Below, piece by piece: positions 9,198-21,700 of a stretch of 64,000 nucleotides of DNA. Below the pieces are notes generated by a model that was given only the letters and a program-made list of their open reading frames with translations, had not been told where the DNA came from and did not search any database. How positions within the stretch are numbered: position 1 is the stretch's first letter; every line of letters starts with the position of its first letter. The position numbers were made by a program, and so were the translations under genes. Where the stretch lies: NCBI RefSeq assembly GCF_041261445.1, contig NZ_JBGCCU010000011.1, forward strand, positions 124,001-188,000, written 5' to 3'. The DNA comes from Catenulispora sp. EB89. GTDB lineage: Bacteria > Actinomycetota > Actinomycetes > Streptomycetales > Catenulisporaceae.

Positions 9198-11579
9198 CTA
9201 GAACCCTCCGCGCATCGTTCCCCATCCGGTACCGATCAGGGTCGCGCTGCCGAAGGTGCCGGTCCCGCTGCCTCCCGTGTTCGGGTACACGTACATGTTC
9301 CCGTTGCTGTACACGGTCAGCAGGTCGACGCGGCCGCTTCCGCTGACGTTGCCGAGGTTCATCAGCGACATGCCCACCCACCCTGTGCCGAGCAGCACCG
9401 GGCTGCCGAAGGTGTTGGTGCCGCTGCCGCCGGTGTTCGGGTACAGATACATGCTTCCGGCGCTGTTCACGGCGACGATGTCAGGCTTGCCGTCACCATT
9501 GACGTCCCCGAGCATCAGATGCGTCCACGAGCTGTCGTACCCGGTACCCAGCAGAACCGACGCCCCGAAGGTGTTGGTGCCGCTGCCGCCGGTGTTCGGG
9601 TACAGATACATGTTCCCGGCGCTGTTCACGGCGACGATGTCAGGCTTGCCGTCACCATTGACATCGCCGAGCATCAGATGCGTCCAGGAACTGTCGAACC
9701 CGGTACCCAGCAACACCGACTGACCGAACGTACTGGTACCGGTGCCGCCGGTGCCGGGGAACAACCACAGCTGACCCGAGGCGTTCACGGCCAGCAGGTC
9801 CGGGAAACCGTCGCCGTTGACGTCCCCGACCATCAGCCGGTTCCAGCTGGAGAAGCCCGTGCCCAGCAGCACCGAGCTGCCGAAGGTGTTGGTGCCGCTG
9901 CCGCCGGTACCCGGGTAGAGCATCAGGTTGCCGTTCGGATCCACCACGGCCAGGTCGACGTGGCCGTCGTGGTTGAAGTCGGCCATCGTCCCGCTGACCG
10001 CACTGACGGCGATGGTGGCCGTGGACGTGGCCGTCTTGCCGTTGGCGTCGGTGACCGTGACGGTCGCCGTGTAGGTGCCGGCCGCCGCGTAGATGTGGGT
10101 CGCCGACGCGGCCGTCTGCGAACCGGTCTTGGCCGTGCCGGAACCGTCACCGAAGTCGAAGGAGTAGCTCGTGATCGGTGCGGTGCCGGCCACGGACTTC
10201 GCGGCGCTCGCGGTGATGGTGCTCCCGGTGATCGCCGTCTGCGGCGCGGTCAGCGCGGCGGTCGGCGACTGAACGAACCCGGTGTTCCCGTACAGCCACC
10301 CGACCTGGGTGGCGCTGAGCGCCTGGCTGTACACGCGCACGTCGGCGATGCTGCCGGGGAACAAGTCGGTCTGGGCACCGTTCCACAGGGCGCGCCCGAT
10401 GGTCAGCGGACCGCCGGCCGGGAAGGACGAGTTGTCGGTCGCAGTGCCCTGCACCGCCCCGTTGACGTACAGGGTCATCGTGCCGGACGGCTGGTCGAAG
10501 GTGCCGACCAGATGCGTCCAGGCGTTGAGTGTCGGTGCCGCGCTGGACAGCGCGCGGTAGCTGCTCGGTGTGTTGGTGACATCGCTGTCGGCGCGGGCGA
10601 AGTTCCACTTGTTGTCCTGGGCGTCGTACTGCAGCTGGAACCCGGAGTTCTGGGTCCCGTCCTGCCCCACCGCGGTCGCCGCCGACGTGGCGGAGGCCAG
10701 GTTCACCCAGGCGGACACCGAGAAGGACTTGGTGGTGTCGACCGCGGGCCCGCTCGTGGCGATGCTGCCGCCGGCCCCGTCGAAGGTGCCGAAGCCGCCG
10801 CTGTTCCAGGTCACACCGGTGGCGCTGAGGGTGCCGGTGTCGCCGCCGGGGATGCCGGTGTCGGCGGCGGTGGTGCCGCTGCCGTCGGCGAGCGTCCAGT
10901 GCCCGACAGGGCTCGGCACGGTCTGGGTGGGTGCGTAGAAGCGGCAGGTGGGAGTGGCCGCCGAGACGGTGGTGCCGTCGTCGGTGGTCACGTACCAGGC
11001 GTAGCGGTCGCCGGCGGCCAGGGTCGGCATCGCGAAGACGGCCTTGCCGTTGACGGCGGGCTTGGCCTTGTACGTGGTGGCCGCGCCCTTGGCGGTCTCG
11101 TCCCAGTAGGTGAAGTCCGCGGTCACCGGGGTGTAGGCGTCGGATTCCGCGGCGTAGGCCACCAGCTGAGGGGCCGACGACGTGGCGGTGCCGAACGGCC
11201 CGGCCGCCAGACAGCCCGGCACCTTGACCGCGCCGATGATCGGCAGCGGGTTGACGGCGGCGGTGGCCGGCGGGACCGGTGCGATCTTCTGGGCGTTGAA
11301 CAGGTTCAGCGCTTCGCCTGCGCCCAGGGCGCGGTTGAAGACCTGAACGTCGTCCAGGGCCCCGTTGAACTGGCCGGTGCCGGAGTTTCCGGCGCCGACG
11401 AGCAGGTTGCCGCCTGTGTCGGTCCAGGCGGTGGTGATGGTGGCGCCGGCCCCGGCGGTGCTGGCCAGCGCGCCGTTGACGTACAGGGCCAGGGTCCCGC
11501 TGGTGGCGCTGGTCGCGGTGTACGTCGCGACCAGGTGCGTCCAGGTGCCGGTCTTCACCGCCGACGCGGGCGCGGTGGC
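9198..11579 (-). pseudogene. C-terminal continuation of LamG/PKD/FG-GAP protein after in-frame TAG
   Basis: This is the same reading frame as the gene starting at 15317, open from the TAG at 11580-11582 to a stop at 9198. The first codons complete the LamG jelly-roll cut by the stop (GTWTHLVATYT, LALYVNGALAS, FNGALDDVQVFNRAL). A second LamG domain follows (HWTLADGSGTTAAD to IADVRVYSQAL), then a PKD domain (SYSFDFGDGSG, TYTATVTVTDANGKT). Five tandem FG-GAP/VCBS units end the protein (GDVNGDGxPDLxAVN, LYPGTGGSGTNTFG). No good start codon or ribosome site lies near its beginning; the GTG at 11558 is mid-domain. It is therefore made only by read-through, or is a dead segment, or the stop is a sequence error. 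Intact, the protein would be about 2039 aa. Confidence 0.75.
9230..9960 (-). repeat. Five tandem FG-GAP coding repeats
   Basis: About 150-bp units recur near 9256, 9400, 9580, 9730 and 9880. They share segments such as GGTGTTGGTGCCGCTGCC and the coding motif DVNGDGxPDxxAVN. The units at about 9400 and 9580 are near-identical, suggesting recent duplication or homogenisation. Confidence 0.7.
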
Positions 11580-14500
11580 CTACGGGTAGCTGTTGGCCGA
11601 GGCGGCGTTGTTGCTCGGCATCTCGAAGGCCCAGGAGCCCACGTTGTGGTCGAAGCCGAGGAAGGCACTGGCCGTGTTGCTGCCGGTCTTCGTGGCCACG
11701 GCATAGGTGTTGTTGGTGTCGGTCAGGTCGGCCCAGCCGGAGATCGTGAAGCTCTGCGTGGTGTCGATGATCGGCTTGCCGGCGGTCAGGTAGCCGGCGC
11801 CCCCGAAGCTGGCCGACGCGCCGTCGTGCGGGCTCATGCCGCTGGTACCGGTGACGGTGCCGGAGGCGGTGCCGTCGTTGCCGTTGCCGGAGACGTCTGT
11901 GGTGCTGGTGATCGGCTGACCCGCGGGATTGCCGGTGAAGGTCCAGTTGAGCAACGGGCCGCTGCTCTTGGTGGTGTCGGCGGCCGGCACGGGGGCTCCG
12001 AACCCGGCCCCGGTTCCGGACCACAGGCTGACCTGCTTGGTGCCGGCGTTGACGCCCCACAGGTCGGGCTGCCCTTCGCCGGTGACGTCGCCGGAGGAGG
12101 TGATCAGCGACCAGCTGCTGAGCGGGACACCGGACATGATCGCGGTGGTGTTGTAGCCGGCGCCGCCGAGGGACGCCCAGTTCACGGTGCCGTCGGCGTT
12201 GAGCGCGGAGCTTATCTGGTAGACGTTGCCGCCGGCACTGTCCCAGCCCCACAGGTCGGGCAGGCCGTCGCCGTTGGCGTCACCGGGGGAGAACAGCGTC
12301 AGGGTGTTGAACGGGTTACCGGAGTTGGTGGTGTAGCCGCTGATCTGGACCGGCGTCTTGAACTGGCCGAACGACTGGTAGGGCAGCAGCCAGGCCTGGC
12401 TGACCCCGTTGCCGTCGGGTGCGACGACGAGCAGGTCGACCGGGTTCCGGGACGGGGCCAGCGGCGTGTAGTCCGGAGCCGCGGCTCCGGCGTCGGCGTC
12501 GCCCATGGCCACGATCTGGGTGACCTTCGTGAAGTCGATGCCGGCCGGCATGGTGAGCAGCTGGCCCTGGCCGGCCAGGAAGTGCCCGGCGCCGTCGTTC
12601 TTGTACAGGAAGACGTTCGCCTCGCCCGGCTTGTGGGCGATCAGGTCGTCGACGTACTTGCCGCTCATGGACCCGCGGTGCGTGACCTGGAACCCGGCCC
12701 AGCTGCCGGCGTTCTCCGGAGCCGCCGACGCCGGAGAGACGATCGAGCCGCCGAGAGTCGGGTCGGTGCCGGCCGTGAGCACCACGAGGTTGCCGGCGGA
12801 GTCCGTGGTCAGCAGCTGCGGCACGCCGGCGCCGGTGATGTCACCCGGGGTGGGCTTGGCGTTCGGGTTGTCCGGTACGTAGAACTGGTAGTTGACCGGC
12901 TGCGAGGTGTTGCCGGCGTAGTCGACCGCGACCACGCTCAGCGTGTGGGTCCCCCAGGTCGGCGGGGTCCAGGAGACCGGGGCGCTGGCGCTGCTGGCGG
13001 CGCCGACGGCGGAGGCCATCACGGTGCCGCTGTTCGTGGACCGCGACGCCGCGCAGGTGTTGGTGGCCGACGGCACCGAGATCGAGCCGTCGAACGCGTA
13101 CTGGAAGCACCACAGGCCCGACTGCGCGCCCGCGGCCGGCGCCGGGTCGGTGGCGGAGAAGGTGAACGATCCAGGCCGGCCGGAGTGCAGCGCGGAGTTG
13201 CCCGCACCGGTCGCGGGGTAGTCGCTGGAGACGACCGTCGGGGACGTGGGCGGCTGGAAGTCGGTGGTGAACGTGCAGTGCGGTGAGGAGGCACCTTCGA
13301 AGGAGCCGTCGTAGCCGTCCGTCCACCACTCGTACTTGTGGCCGTCGGACAGGTTGGTCAACGGGCCGTAGCTGATGGTCGCCGGGTTGGCACCGGCCGC
13401 GCTCGGGCCCTTGTTGACGTTCCAGCCGCCGGCGGTGTCGTCCTGCATCCAGAAGTTGCCGCCGACCGTGTCACCCGGCGTGGCGTCGTGGAAGTACGCC
13501 GACAGCGACACCTGGTTGCCGTCGCTCTGGCCGAGCCAGCCGTTGTTCACACACGACCAGGAGGTGTCCCCGTTGTGCGGCAGCGGGTTGGAGGCCAGCC
13601 TGGTCGGCTGGTCCGGCGGGAAGTCGTACTGGATGCTGAAGGACACATTGGTCTGGTCGACGCGGAAGAAGTTGTACGCGTTGGACTCGTCCCCGCGCAG
13701 TTCCACCGACCAGTCCGGCAGCTTCATGGTCGCCACCAGCTGCATCGACGCCTGCACGTTGAAATTGAACGACTGGCCCGGGTAGTGGTTGTTGGCGGGT
13801 GTGGAGAAGCTGCTGGTCGCGATGAGCCCCGAGCCGTTCGGGGTCGCCGGGCCCCACAAACCCGGCGGGTTGTTCCAGGTCTGGCCCGACCCCAGCTTCC
13901 CGACCGAGTACAACGAGATGGGTGTGGTGTGCGCGGCGCCGTCGGACTCGAAACGGGCGCCGGCCTGGAAGTAGGTCTGGGGCAGGATCTGGGCGCCCCA
14001 GATCGCCGACGGGATGGTGATGTCCAGGTCGGTGCGGTCCAGGCCGCACGGGCACTGGTCGCCCGAGGCGTTCGAGCCGCCGCCGGACGAGCCGCCGTAG
14101 TAGCCGTCCTGGTAGCCCACGCCCTCGCCGGAGGGCTGCGCCCGGTCGTACGTGGCGATGTTGCTCGGGTCGGCCTGCGTCAGCTGGTTGAAGTGCTGCG
14201 CGGTCGTCGGGCTGGACACCACCGCCGGGTCGATGAACACCGGGTAGGTGACGCCGGGTCCGGTCAGCACCGAGGTGTCCGGGACGATGTCGGCGCCGGT
14301 CGCGGTGAGAGTGCTCGCGATCTTGGCGACGTGGGCCCCGGCGCCGGGGCCGTCAGAGCTGGAGGGTGTACTCGGGGCGGCGGGGGTGGTGGGCGCAGCA
14401 GGGGCGGCAGGAGCCGCCGGCGCCGCCGGAACCGTGGCCGACCGGAGCGACGCCGTGCCGGCGGCCGGGGTCGAGTCCCACATCTTCGCGTCGCCGGAGG

Positions 14501-15317
14501 TGAACGCGACCGTCCCGTCGGCGGTCTTGGCGACCGTGCCACCGGCCTTGTCCGCGGAGAAGGTGGCACCAGACGCTGAGACGGCCAGGTGGATGTCCTT
14601 CAGGGCCGGGTTCGCCGCAGCCGCGGCGTTGTGCACGACCAGCGTCTCCTCGGCGCCGCCGTCGCGGTCGGCGATGACGAGCAGGTCGACGCCCGGGTAG
14701 ACGCCGGCGTAGGTCGCCGAGGATCCGGACAGCACCGGCGTCGGGAGCGTGGCCGGCCAGCTGAACGCCAGCGACGCCGGGCCGTTGGTCATCGCGGCCA
14801 GCGCGCCGGTGCCGCCGCCGGACAGCTTCAACCCGTGCAGCGTCGCCTTCGGCGACACCGTGCCGTCGGGGTTCGCCACCAGCGTGGTGTCGATCGGCGT
14901 CCAGGACTTGTTCTGCTTGACGCGCTGGACGTCGACGAAGCGCTGGAGCGTGAAGCTGCCGTCGGGGTTGGCCGTCGTCGTGGAGTACTCGTCGGTCAAC
15001 GCGTCGACGACGACCGGCTTGCCGGTCGATGCGGCGGTGGCCATGGCGGTCCGCCGGGGGTCGTCGGCGGCCAGGCCCGTGGTCGGCGCCGTGGTCGACG
15101 TCGAGCTCGGTGTCGAGGACGGTGTCGAGGACGGTGAAGAACCAGCGGCGCTCGCCGTCGGCTTGCCCGCGGCGAGCGCCGACGCCGGTGCCGCGGTCGG
15201 CGTGGCGGCGACGGCCGATCCCGCGCCCAGAGCGGCCGCGGCGGTGACCCCGACGACGGCGGTCGCGAAGCGGCGGAGTCGCCTACCGCGAGTGAGACCT
15301 CTTGTACCGGACCCCAT
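11580..15317 (-). CDS. Giant secreted LamG/FG-GAP protein, N-terminal part (ends at in-frame TAG)
   Basis: 1245 aa before the stop. The signal peptide is at residues 1-38 (basic MGSGTRGLTRGRRLRRF, then a hydrophobic core, cleavage near AVA-AT). A low-complexity Ser/Pro linker leads to an RHS-associated N-terminal beta region (YPGVDLLVIADRDGGAEE) and a DNRLRE-like domain (DITIPSAIWGAQILPQ). Beta-sandwich modules, FG-GAP repeats (GDANGDGLPDLWGWD) and the first half of a LamG domain follow (from about residue 1123, FTISGWADLTDTNNT). The frame hits TAG in mid-domain after ANSYP. ATG 15317 has GGAGGGG upstream. Divergent from the RHS toxin gene; such large beta-rich partners commonly sit beside actinobacterial RHS genes. 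Likely cell-surface or extracellular; the role is inference. Confidence 0.85.
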   Translation of the reverse strand: MGSGTRGLTRGRRLRRFATAVVGVTAAAALGAGSAVAATPTAAPASALAAGKPTASAAGSSPSSTPSSTPSSTSTTAPTTGLAADDPRRTAMATAASTGKPVVVDALTDEYSTTTANPDGSFTLQRFVDVQRVKQNKSWTPIDTTLVANPDGTVSPKATLHGLKLSGGGTGALAAMTNGPASLAFSWPATLPTPVLSGSSATYAGVYPGVDLLVIADRDGGAEETLVVHNAAAAANPALKDIHLAVSASGATFSADKAGGTVAKTADGTVAFTSGDAKMWDSTPAAGTASLRSATVPAAPAAPAAPAAPTTPAAPSTPSSSDGPGAGAHVAKIASTLTATGADIVPDTSVLTGPGVTYPVFIDPAVVSSPTTAQHFNQLTQADPSNIATYDRAQPSGEGVGYQDGYYGGSSGGGSNASGDQCPCGLDRTDLDITIPSAIWGAQILPQTYFQAGARFESDGAAHTTPISLYSVGKLGSGQTWNNPPGLWGPATPNGSGLIATSSFSTPANNHYPGQSFNFNVQASMQLVATMKLPDWSVELRGDESNAYNFFRVDQTNVSFSIQYDFPPDQPTRLASNPLPHNGDTSWSCVNNGWLGQSDGNQVSLSAYFHDATPGDTVGGNFWMQDDTAGGWNVNKGPSAAGANPATISYGPLTNLSDGHKYEWWTDGYDGSFEGASSPHCTFTTDFQPPTSPTVVSSDYPATGAGNSALHSGRPGSFTFSATDPAPAAGAQSGLWCFQYAFDGSISVPSATNTCAASRSTNSGTVMASAVGAASSASAPVSWTPPTWGTHTLSVVAVDYAGNTSQPVNYQFYVPDNPNAKPTPGDITGAGVPQLLTTDSAGNLVVLTAGTDPTLGGSIVSPASAAPENAGSWAGFQVTHRGSMSGKYVDDLIAHKPGEANVFLYKNDGAGHFLAGQGQLLTMPAGIDFTKVTQIVAMGDADAGAAAPDYTPLAPSRNPVDLLVVAPDGNGVSQAWLLPYQSFGQFKTPVQISGYTTNSGNPFNTLTLFSPGDANGDGLPDLWGWDSAGGNVYQISSALNADGTVNWASLGGAGYNTTAIMSGVPLSSWSLITSSGDVTGEGQPDLWGVNAGTKQVSLWSGTGAGFGAPVPAADTTKSSGPLLNWTFTGNPAGQPITSTTDVSGNGNDGTASGTVTGTSGMSPHDGASASFGGAGYLTAGKPIIDTTQSFTISGWADLTDTNNTYAVATKTGSNTASAFLGFDHNVGSWAFEMPSNNAASANSYP

Positions 15318-15762
15318 GATGGGCCCCCCTCCCACGAAGCCGGGGCGCCGACGTGGATCCAGCCTCTCCGGCGGATCGCCGCCACACCCCCGCAAGCACC
15401 AACAGCTTGTTGAAATCTGAGCAGATCAAGATGCATAGATGAACACGGCGCGGGCATTACAGCAAGTTCGCTCCGGCCGTGAAAATGGACATTTGATCCT
15501 ATAGCGCAGGCGCATCATCAATATCTTGACGAGATCGTGATGCGGGGTTGTCGTCGACCGCAGGGCGCGCCCCGTCCGTCGCGCTTCGGAGCTAACGATG
15601 GGATCACGCCGCACGGCCTTTGCGCGCTACGTCCGATTCGATCGTTGCCCGCTGTTGATCATGTGTGCTGTCCTTGCTCGCCCCGGTTCCACCGGGTCTT
15701 GAAAACTTATTGATGCATACGACACTGCTCGTGTGCTGTTACAGGGGTGGGGGGTTGACCGC
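15318..15762. promoter_or_regulatory. Divergent intergenic region between the two giant secreted-protein genes
   Basis: 445 bases, clearly lower in GC than the flanking genes. It must hold both promoters. A TTGACG lies near 15526, and a 6-bp inverted repeat CCCGGT-TCC-ACCGGG lies at 15682-15696, about 65 bases before the RHS start. No promoter pair with convincing -10 and -35 boxes was found, and no gene. Confidence 0.45.
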
Positions 15763-18700
15763 ATGAGCCGGTCTCCTTGGGCGTCTGCCGTGCCGCACGC
15801 GGCGGCGGTTCGGGCCGCGGGGCTCCGTAGGTGGACGTCACTGGTCCTCGGTGTGGCCGTCGCGACCGGCGTCGTCGTCGGGCCGGCCGTCGCGTCGGTG
15901 ACCGGGCACAAGTCCAGCTCCCACCAGCTGTGGTCGCCGCCTCAGACGCAGTTGTCGAAGACTGCATCGGTGCCCGGCGTCAACGCGGCCGCCGTCGCCA
16001 AGGCGCCGCAGACCATGACCATGGCGGCGCCGACGGTGCGGCCTCGGGCGATGTCCCTGATGGCCACCGGCGCCGCGGGACCGGCGTCGGCCGGCACCGG
16101 GTCGGCGTCCGGCAGCACCGGCAACTACACCGCGACCGACCTGCGCGGCTCGGACGCCTGGAGCTCGGGGACCGGGGGTGGCACGTTCACCTACAACTAT
16201 CCGGTCCAGCTGCCCTCCACCCTCGGCGGCGACGTGCCGAAGGTCGCTTTGACCTACGACTCGGGCACCGTCGACGGGGAGACCTCCGCGGCCAACGCCC
16301 AGGCGTCATGGATCGGCGACGGCTGGTCGTACAGCCCCGGGTTCATCGAACGCTCCTACAAGCCGTGCAACAAGGACGGCATCACCAACTCCGCCGACAA
16401 CTGCTGGGCGGGGAACAACACTCTGACGATCGACGCACCGGGGCTGTCCGGCACCATCGTCCACGACGACGCCACCGGCGCGTGGCACCTGGCGAACGAC
16501 TCCGGCGCGAAGGTGGCGCAGCTGACCGGAGCGGCCAACGGCACCTCCAACGGCGAGTACTTCACCGTCACCACCACCTCCGGGGCGACCTACTACTTCG
16601 GCCTGGGGCACCTGCCCGGCGGAACCCACGCGGATCCGTCGACCAACTCCGCCTTCACGCAGCCGGTGTACTCGCCGAATGTCGGCGACCCCTGCTACAG
16701 CGCGTCGACCGGCACCGGCTCGTTCTGCACCATGGGCTGGCGGTTCAACCTGGACTTCGTCACCGACCCGCACGGCAACCTGCAGCGCTTCGACTACTCC
16801 CCGGAGACCAACTACTACGAGCGCGGAGCCGGCCAGAACAGCGGCAACGGGACGCTCACCCAGTACGTCCGCGGCGGCACCCTGTCGCAGATCTCCTACG
16901 GCTACCGGCTGTCCGAGGCCGTGGCCGGCGCCAAGCCCGCCGCCGAAGTCCAGTTCGGCACCACCGAGCGCTGCACCGGCTCGGTGTCGGTGTGCCAGAC
17001 CGGCAACCTGCAGGGCACCACCGGCGCCGCGGCCTTCACCAATCCCGGCTTCGAGTCCGGCAGCTGCACGGGCTGGACCTGCGCGGGCGGTGCCGCGGTG
17101 GTCAACACCCAGCACAACACCGGCAGCGACTCGCTGCAGCTGCCCGCCGGCGGCTCGGCCGCCCAGACCGTCACCGGGCTGAGCCCTTCCACCACCTACA
17201 CCGCGTCCGCGTTCGCGGCCGGCACCGGTGGCTGTGTGACGTTGGCCGCGTCGGCGTTCGACACCTCCGGAACTACCGCTTCCAACTGCATCGGCTCGGC
17301 CGCCGGCTGGTCGCCCGGCACGGTGACGTTCACGACGGGCCCGACCTCCACCAGCGCGACGATCACCTTGTCCGCGGCGGCTTCCAACTCCGCTCCGATG
17401 TGGGTCGACGACGTGTCCACGCGTATCAGCCCGAGCTACTGGCCGGACGTGCCCGCGGACCAGAACTGCAACGCCACCGGCCAGTGCCTGAACCCCAGCC
17501 CGACCTTCTGGTCCACGCGGATGCTGTCCACGATCACCACCCAGGTGCTGGTCGGTTCCAGCTACCAGAGCGTCGACTCCTACGCGCTGGCGCACTCCTT
17601 CCCGGCCACCGGCGACGGCACCACCCCGCAGCTGTGGCTGAACTCGATCACCCGCACCGCCACCGACGGCCGGGCCGCGATCACCCTGCCGACCGTCAGC
17701 TTCACCGGCGTGCAGCTGGCCAACCGGGTTCCGGGCCAGACCGTCGGCGGGCAGGGCCTGCCGGCGCTGTACCACTACCGGCTGCAGACGATCACCGACG
17801 AGCTCGGCGCGGTCACCGCGGTGACCTACGCTGACAGCACTCCGACGATCGCCGCCTGCTCGCAGTCCAATCCGAACAACCTGCCCAAGCAGGACGCCAA
17901 CGGGACGCTGTGCTTCCCGCAGTACTGGACGCCGCCGAACCAGAGCACGCCGATCCAGGACTGGTTCACCAAGTACGTCGTCACCCAGGTCACCACCACC
18001 GACGACGCCGCCGCGACCCCGGCCCGCAGCACCGCCTACAGCTACACCGGCGCCGGCGCCTGGCACTCGAACGACAACGAGCTGGCCGACCCCACGCAGC
18101 GCGTCTGGGACCAGTGGCGCGGCTTCGGCCAGGTCACCACCACCACCGGTACCGCACCCGACCCCCTGACCCAGACGGTCAGCACGTACCTGCGCGGCAT
18201 GAACGGCGACATCAACGCTGCCGGCATCGCCCAGACGGTCTCCGTCACCGACTCCCAGGGCGCCGCCCACAGCGACGACAACGTCCTGGCCGGGTTCGGC
18301 CTGGAGACCCAGACGTACACCGCGGCCGGCGGCGCGGTCGTCAAGGACGTGATCAGCACCCCGCAGATCCTGGCCACGACCGCCACCCACACCCGTACGT
18401 CACCGCTGCCCAAGCAGTACGCCCAGATCACCGGGACGGCCAAGACCGTCACCCGTGATCTGCTGGCCGCCGGCACCTGGCGCACCCACGAAGTCGACTA
18501 CGGCTTCGACACCGCCGCCAACGCCGGGCGCCTGCTGACCACCGACGACAAGGGCGACGGCACCGCGTCCTCCCCGGAGCAGTGCACGTCCCTGTCCTAC
18601 GCCGGCTCGGCGGTCAACCCGCAGCTGCTGGACTTCGTCGCCCGCAAGCTCACGGTCACCGGGCCCTGCGGCACCACCCCCACTGCCGCGAACACGGTGT

Positions 18701-21700
18701 CCGACAAGGTCTCGCTGTACGACGGCAACACCGCCGTCGGGGCGGCCAACGGCCTGGACAACAACGGCGCCGCCGTCGGCGATGCGACCTCGGAGCTGAC
18801 GCTCGACCACTACGACACCGCCACGCCGCCGAACCCGCAGTACGTCACCACCTCGGTCAGCGGCTACGACGCCTACGGACGCGTCGTGTCGGCCACCGAC
18901 CCGAACGCGACCGACGCCAACCACCCCGGTGGCGCGGTCACCACGACGGCGTACACCCCGGCCACCGGGGCGCTCCCCACCCGGACGGTGGTCACCAACC
19001 CGATGGGCTGGACCACGACAACCACCCTCGACCCGGGCCGCGACCAGCCGATGGAGACCGTCGACGCCAACGGCAACACGACCGACGCCGCCTACGACGC
19101 GCTCGGCCGGGTGTCCGGGGTCTGGCAGCCGACCCACACCAAGGCGGCGAACCCGACCAGCCCCAGCGAGAAGTTCGTGTACACGGTCAACGGAACGGCG
19201 TCGCCGTCGTGGACCGAGACCGAGACGCTGCGCGACGACGGCCAGTACATGGTGTCGTACGAGATCGTGAACGGGTTCGGCGACGTCCGGCAGACGCAGG
19301 CGGACGCCCCCGACGTCTCGAACGGTCGCGACATCACCGACACGTACTACGACAGCCACGGCTGGAAGGTGAAGACCGCCTCGGCGTACTTCAACGCCTC
19401 GGCACCGTCCTCGACGATCCTGGCGGTCGCCGACAACGCGACGCCGGGCCAGACCGTCACCACCTACGACGGCCTGGGCCGCCCGACGGTCTCCACGTTC
19501 TACTCGTACGCCAACGCGCAGTGGCACAGCACCACGGCCTACCCCGGCGCGGACGAGACCGACGTGACCCCGCCGACCGGGACCGCGCCCAGCAGCACCA
19601 TCACCGACGTGCGCGGACACACCACCGCCAGCTGGCGCTACCGCACCGCGACCGCGACCGGGCACGCCTCGGACGCCGACGTCACCAGCTACGCGTACGA
19701 CTTCGCCGGACGGCCCAGCAGCCTGACCGACCCGACCGGCAAGAACACCTGGACCTACAGCTACGACGTGCGCGGCCGGAAGACCAGCAGCACCGACCCG
19801 GACACCGGCCTCACCACGATCGGCTACACCGCCGACTCGCAGGTCGCCACCACCACCGACGCCCGCGGTCAGGCGCTGTCCTACACCTATGACCTGCTGG
19901 GCCGGCAGACCTCGGAGTACTCGGGCACCTCCACGACCGACTCGACCAAGCTGCTGACCAGCACGCTGTACGACACCCAGGCCAAGGGCCTGCAGACGTC
20001 GGCGACCCGGTACACCGCGGGCAGCACCGGACCGGCGTATGTGACCGCGGTCAGCGGCTACACCCCGGACTACAAGCCGACCGGCACCACCGTCACGATT
20101 CCGTCGGTGGAGGGCTCGCTGGCCGGTGCGTACACGACCACTGAGACCTACACGCCGAACCTGCGCCTGGTCTCGCACACCGGCATGCCCGGGATCGGCG
20201 ACCTGTCGTCGGAGACCCTCGCCTACGGCTACAACTTCGACGGCCTGCTCGAGACCGTCGGCGGCAACAACGACTACCTGGCCGGGACCACCTACAACGG
20301 CCTGGGCCAGGTGCTGCGCTCCACGTACGGCGACATGCCGAACCAGGCGGTGCAGACCATCGGTTACGACACCGCCACCGGCCGGGTGCTCAGCGACACC
20401 GTCGACAAGGAGACCGGCACCACCACCTCCGTGGACGTCACCAACTACACGTACAACGCCGCCGGCCAGATCACCTCGGCGCAGGACAAGCAGGACAGCA
20501 GCAACACCGACCTGCAGTGCTACGGCTACGACTACGCCGGCCACCTGACGACGGCCTGGAGCGACACCGGCGCGACCACCACCGCGGCCAGCCCGACCGT
20601 GCCCGGCATCGGCGGCTGCGCCAACGCCGCGCCTACGGCGGCGACGGCGTCCAAGCAGGTCGGCGGGCCGGCTCCGTACTGGCAGACCTACAGCTTCGAC
20701 ATCGCCGGCAACCGCACCGGCGAGACCGACCACAACACCGCGGGCACCACCGCCGGCGACGTCACGCACACCTACAACTACCCGGCTGCCGGCGCCAACC
20801 AGCCGAACACCTCGACCTCCACCACCATCTCCGGCGGCACCACCGGCACCGACACGTTCGTCTACGACGCCGCCGGCAACACCACCACCCGCAAGCTCGC
20901 CACCGGCGCCAACCAGACCCTGACCTGGGACGCCGAAGGCCGCCTGGCCTCGGTCGCCGACGCGGCGAGCGGCAAGAGCGCGTCCTACATCTACGACGCG
21001 TCCGGCGGCCTGCTGCTGCAGAAGCAGGCCGGCGAGACGATCCTGTACCTGGACGGGCAGGAGCTGCACCTGAACACCGCCGGCAACAGCCTCACCGGGC
21101 TGCGCGACATCCCCGGCAGCGGCGGCGTCACCGTGGTGCTGTCCGGATCCACGTTCGCCTACGACTTCGCGAACCTGCAGGGCACCGGCACCGTCTCCAT
21201 CGACGCACTGACCCTGACCACCACCCGCCGCTACTACGACCCCTACGGCAACACCCGCGGCACCCCGGCCACATCCTGGCCCGACGAGCGCGCCTACCTG
21301 AACAAGCCCGCCGACACCACCACCGGCCTGGACCTGATAGGCGCCCGCAACTACGACCCCGCAGCCGGCCGCTTCATCTCCGTCGACCCCCTCTTCGAAG
21401 CCGGCGACCCGAACCAGATGGGCGGCTACGTCTACTCCGGCGGCGACCCGGTCAACACCAGCGACCCCACCGGCCTGTGCAAGCTCTCCGACGGCGACCT
21501 GTGCCTGGACACCACGGGTACGGCGAAGGACAAGGCGGCCGCGGCCAACGGCGGCAGCCACGACGTCAACAAGAGCGACAACGACTATATGGTCGACGCG
21601 ATCAACGCCGCCGAGAACGACGCGCGGAGCCCGTCGCAGATGAACCACTACATCCGGCAGACGAGCACCAGTGACGGGGTGCAGCAGATCGTCAATCGGT

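Noticed and set aside
9519-13286. 1255-codon plus-strand open frame antisense to the LamG gene
   Set aside because: Gly/Val/Arg-rich shadow of the real gene's third-position GC bias; no domains or ribosome site.
15682-15696. CCCGGT-TCC-ACCGGG hairpin as operator of the RHS gene
   Set aside because: Only 6-bp arms in GC-rich sequence and no second copy seen; kept only as a note in the intergenic entry.
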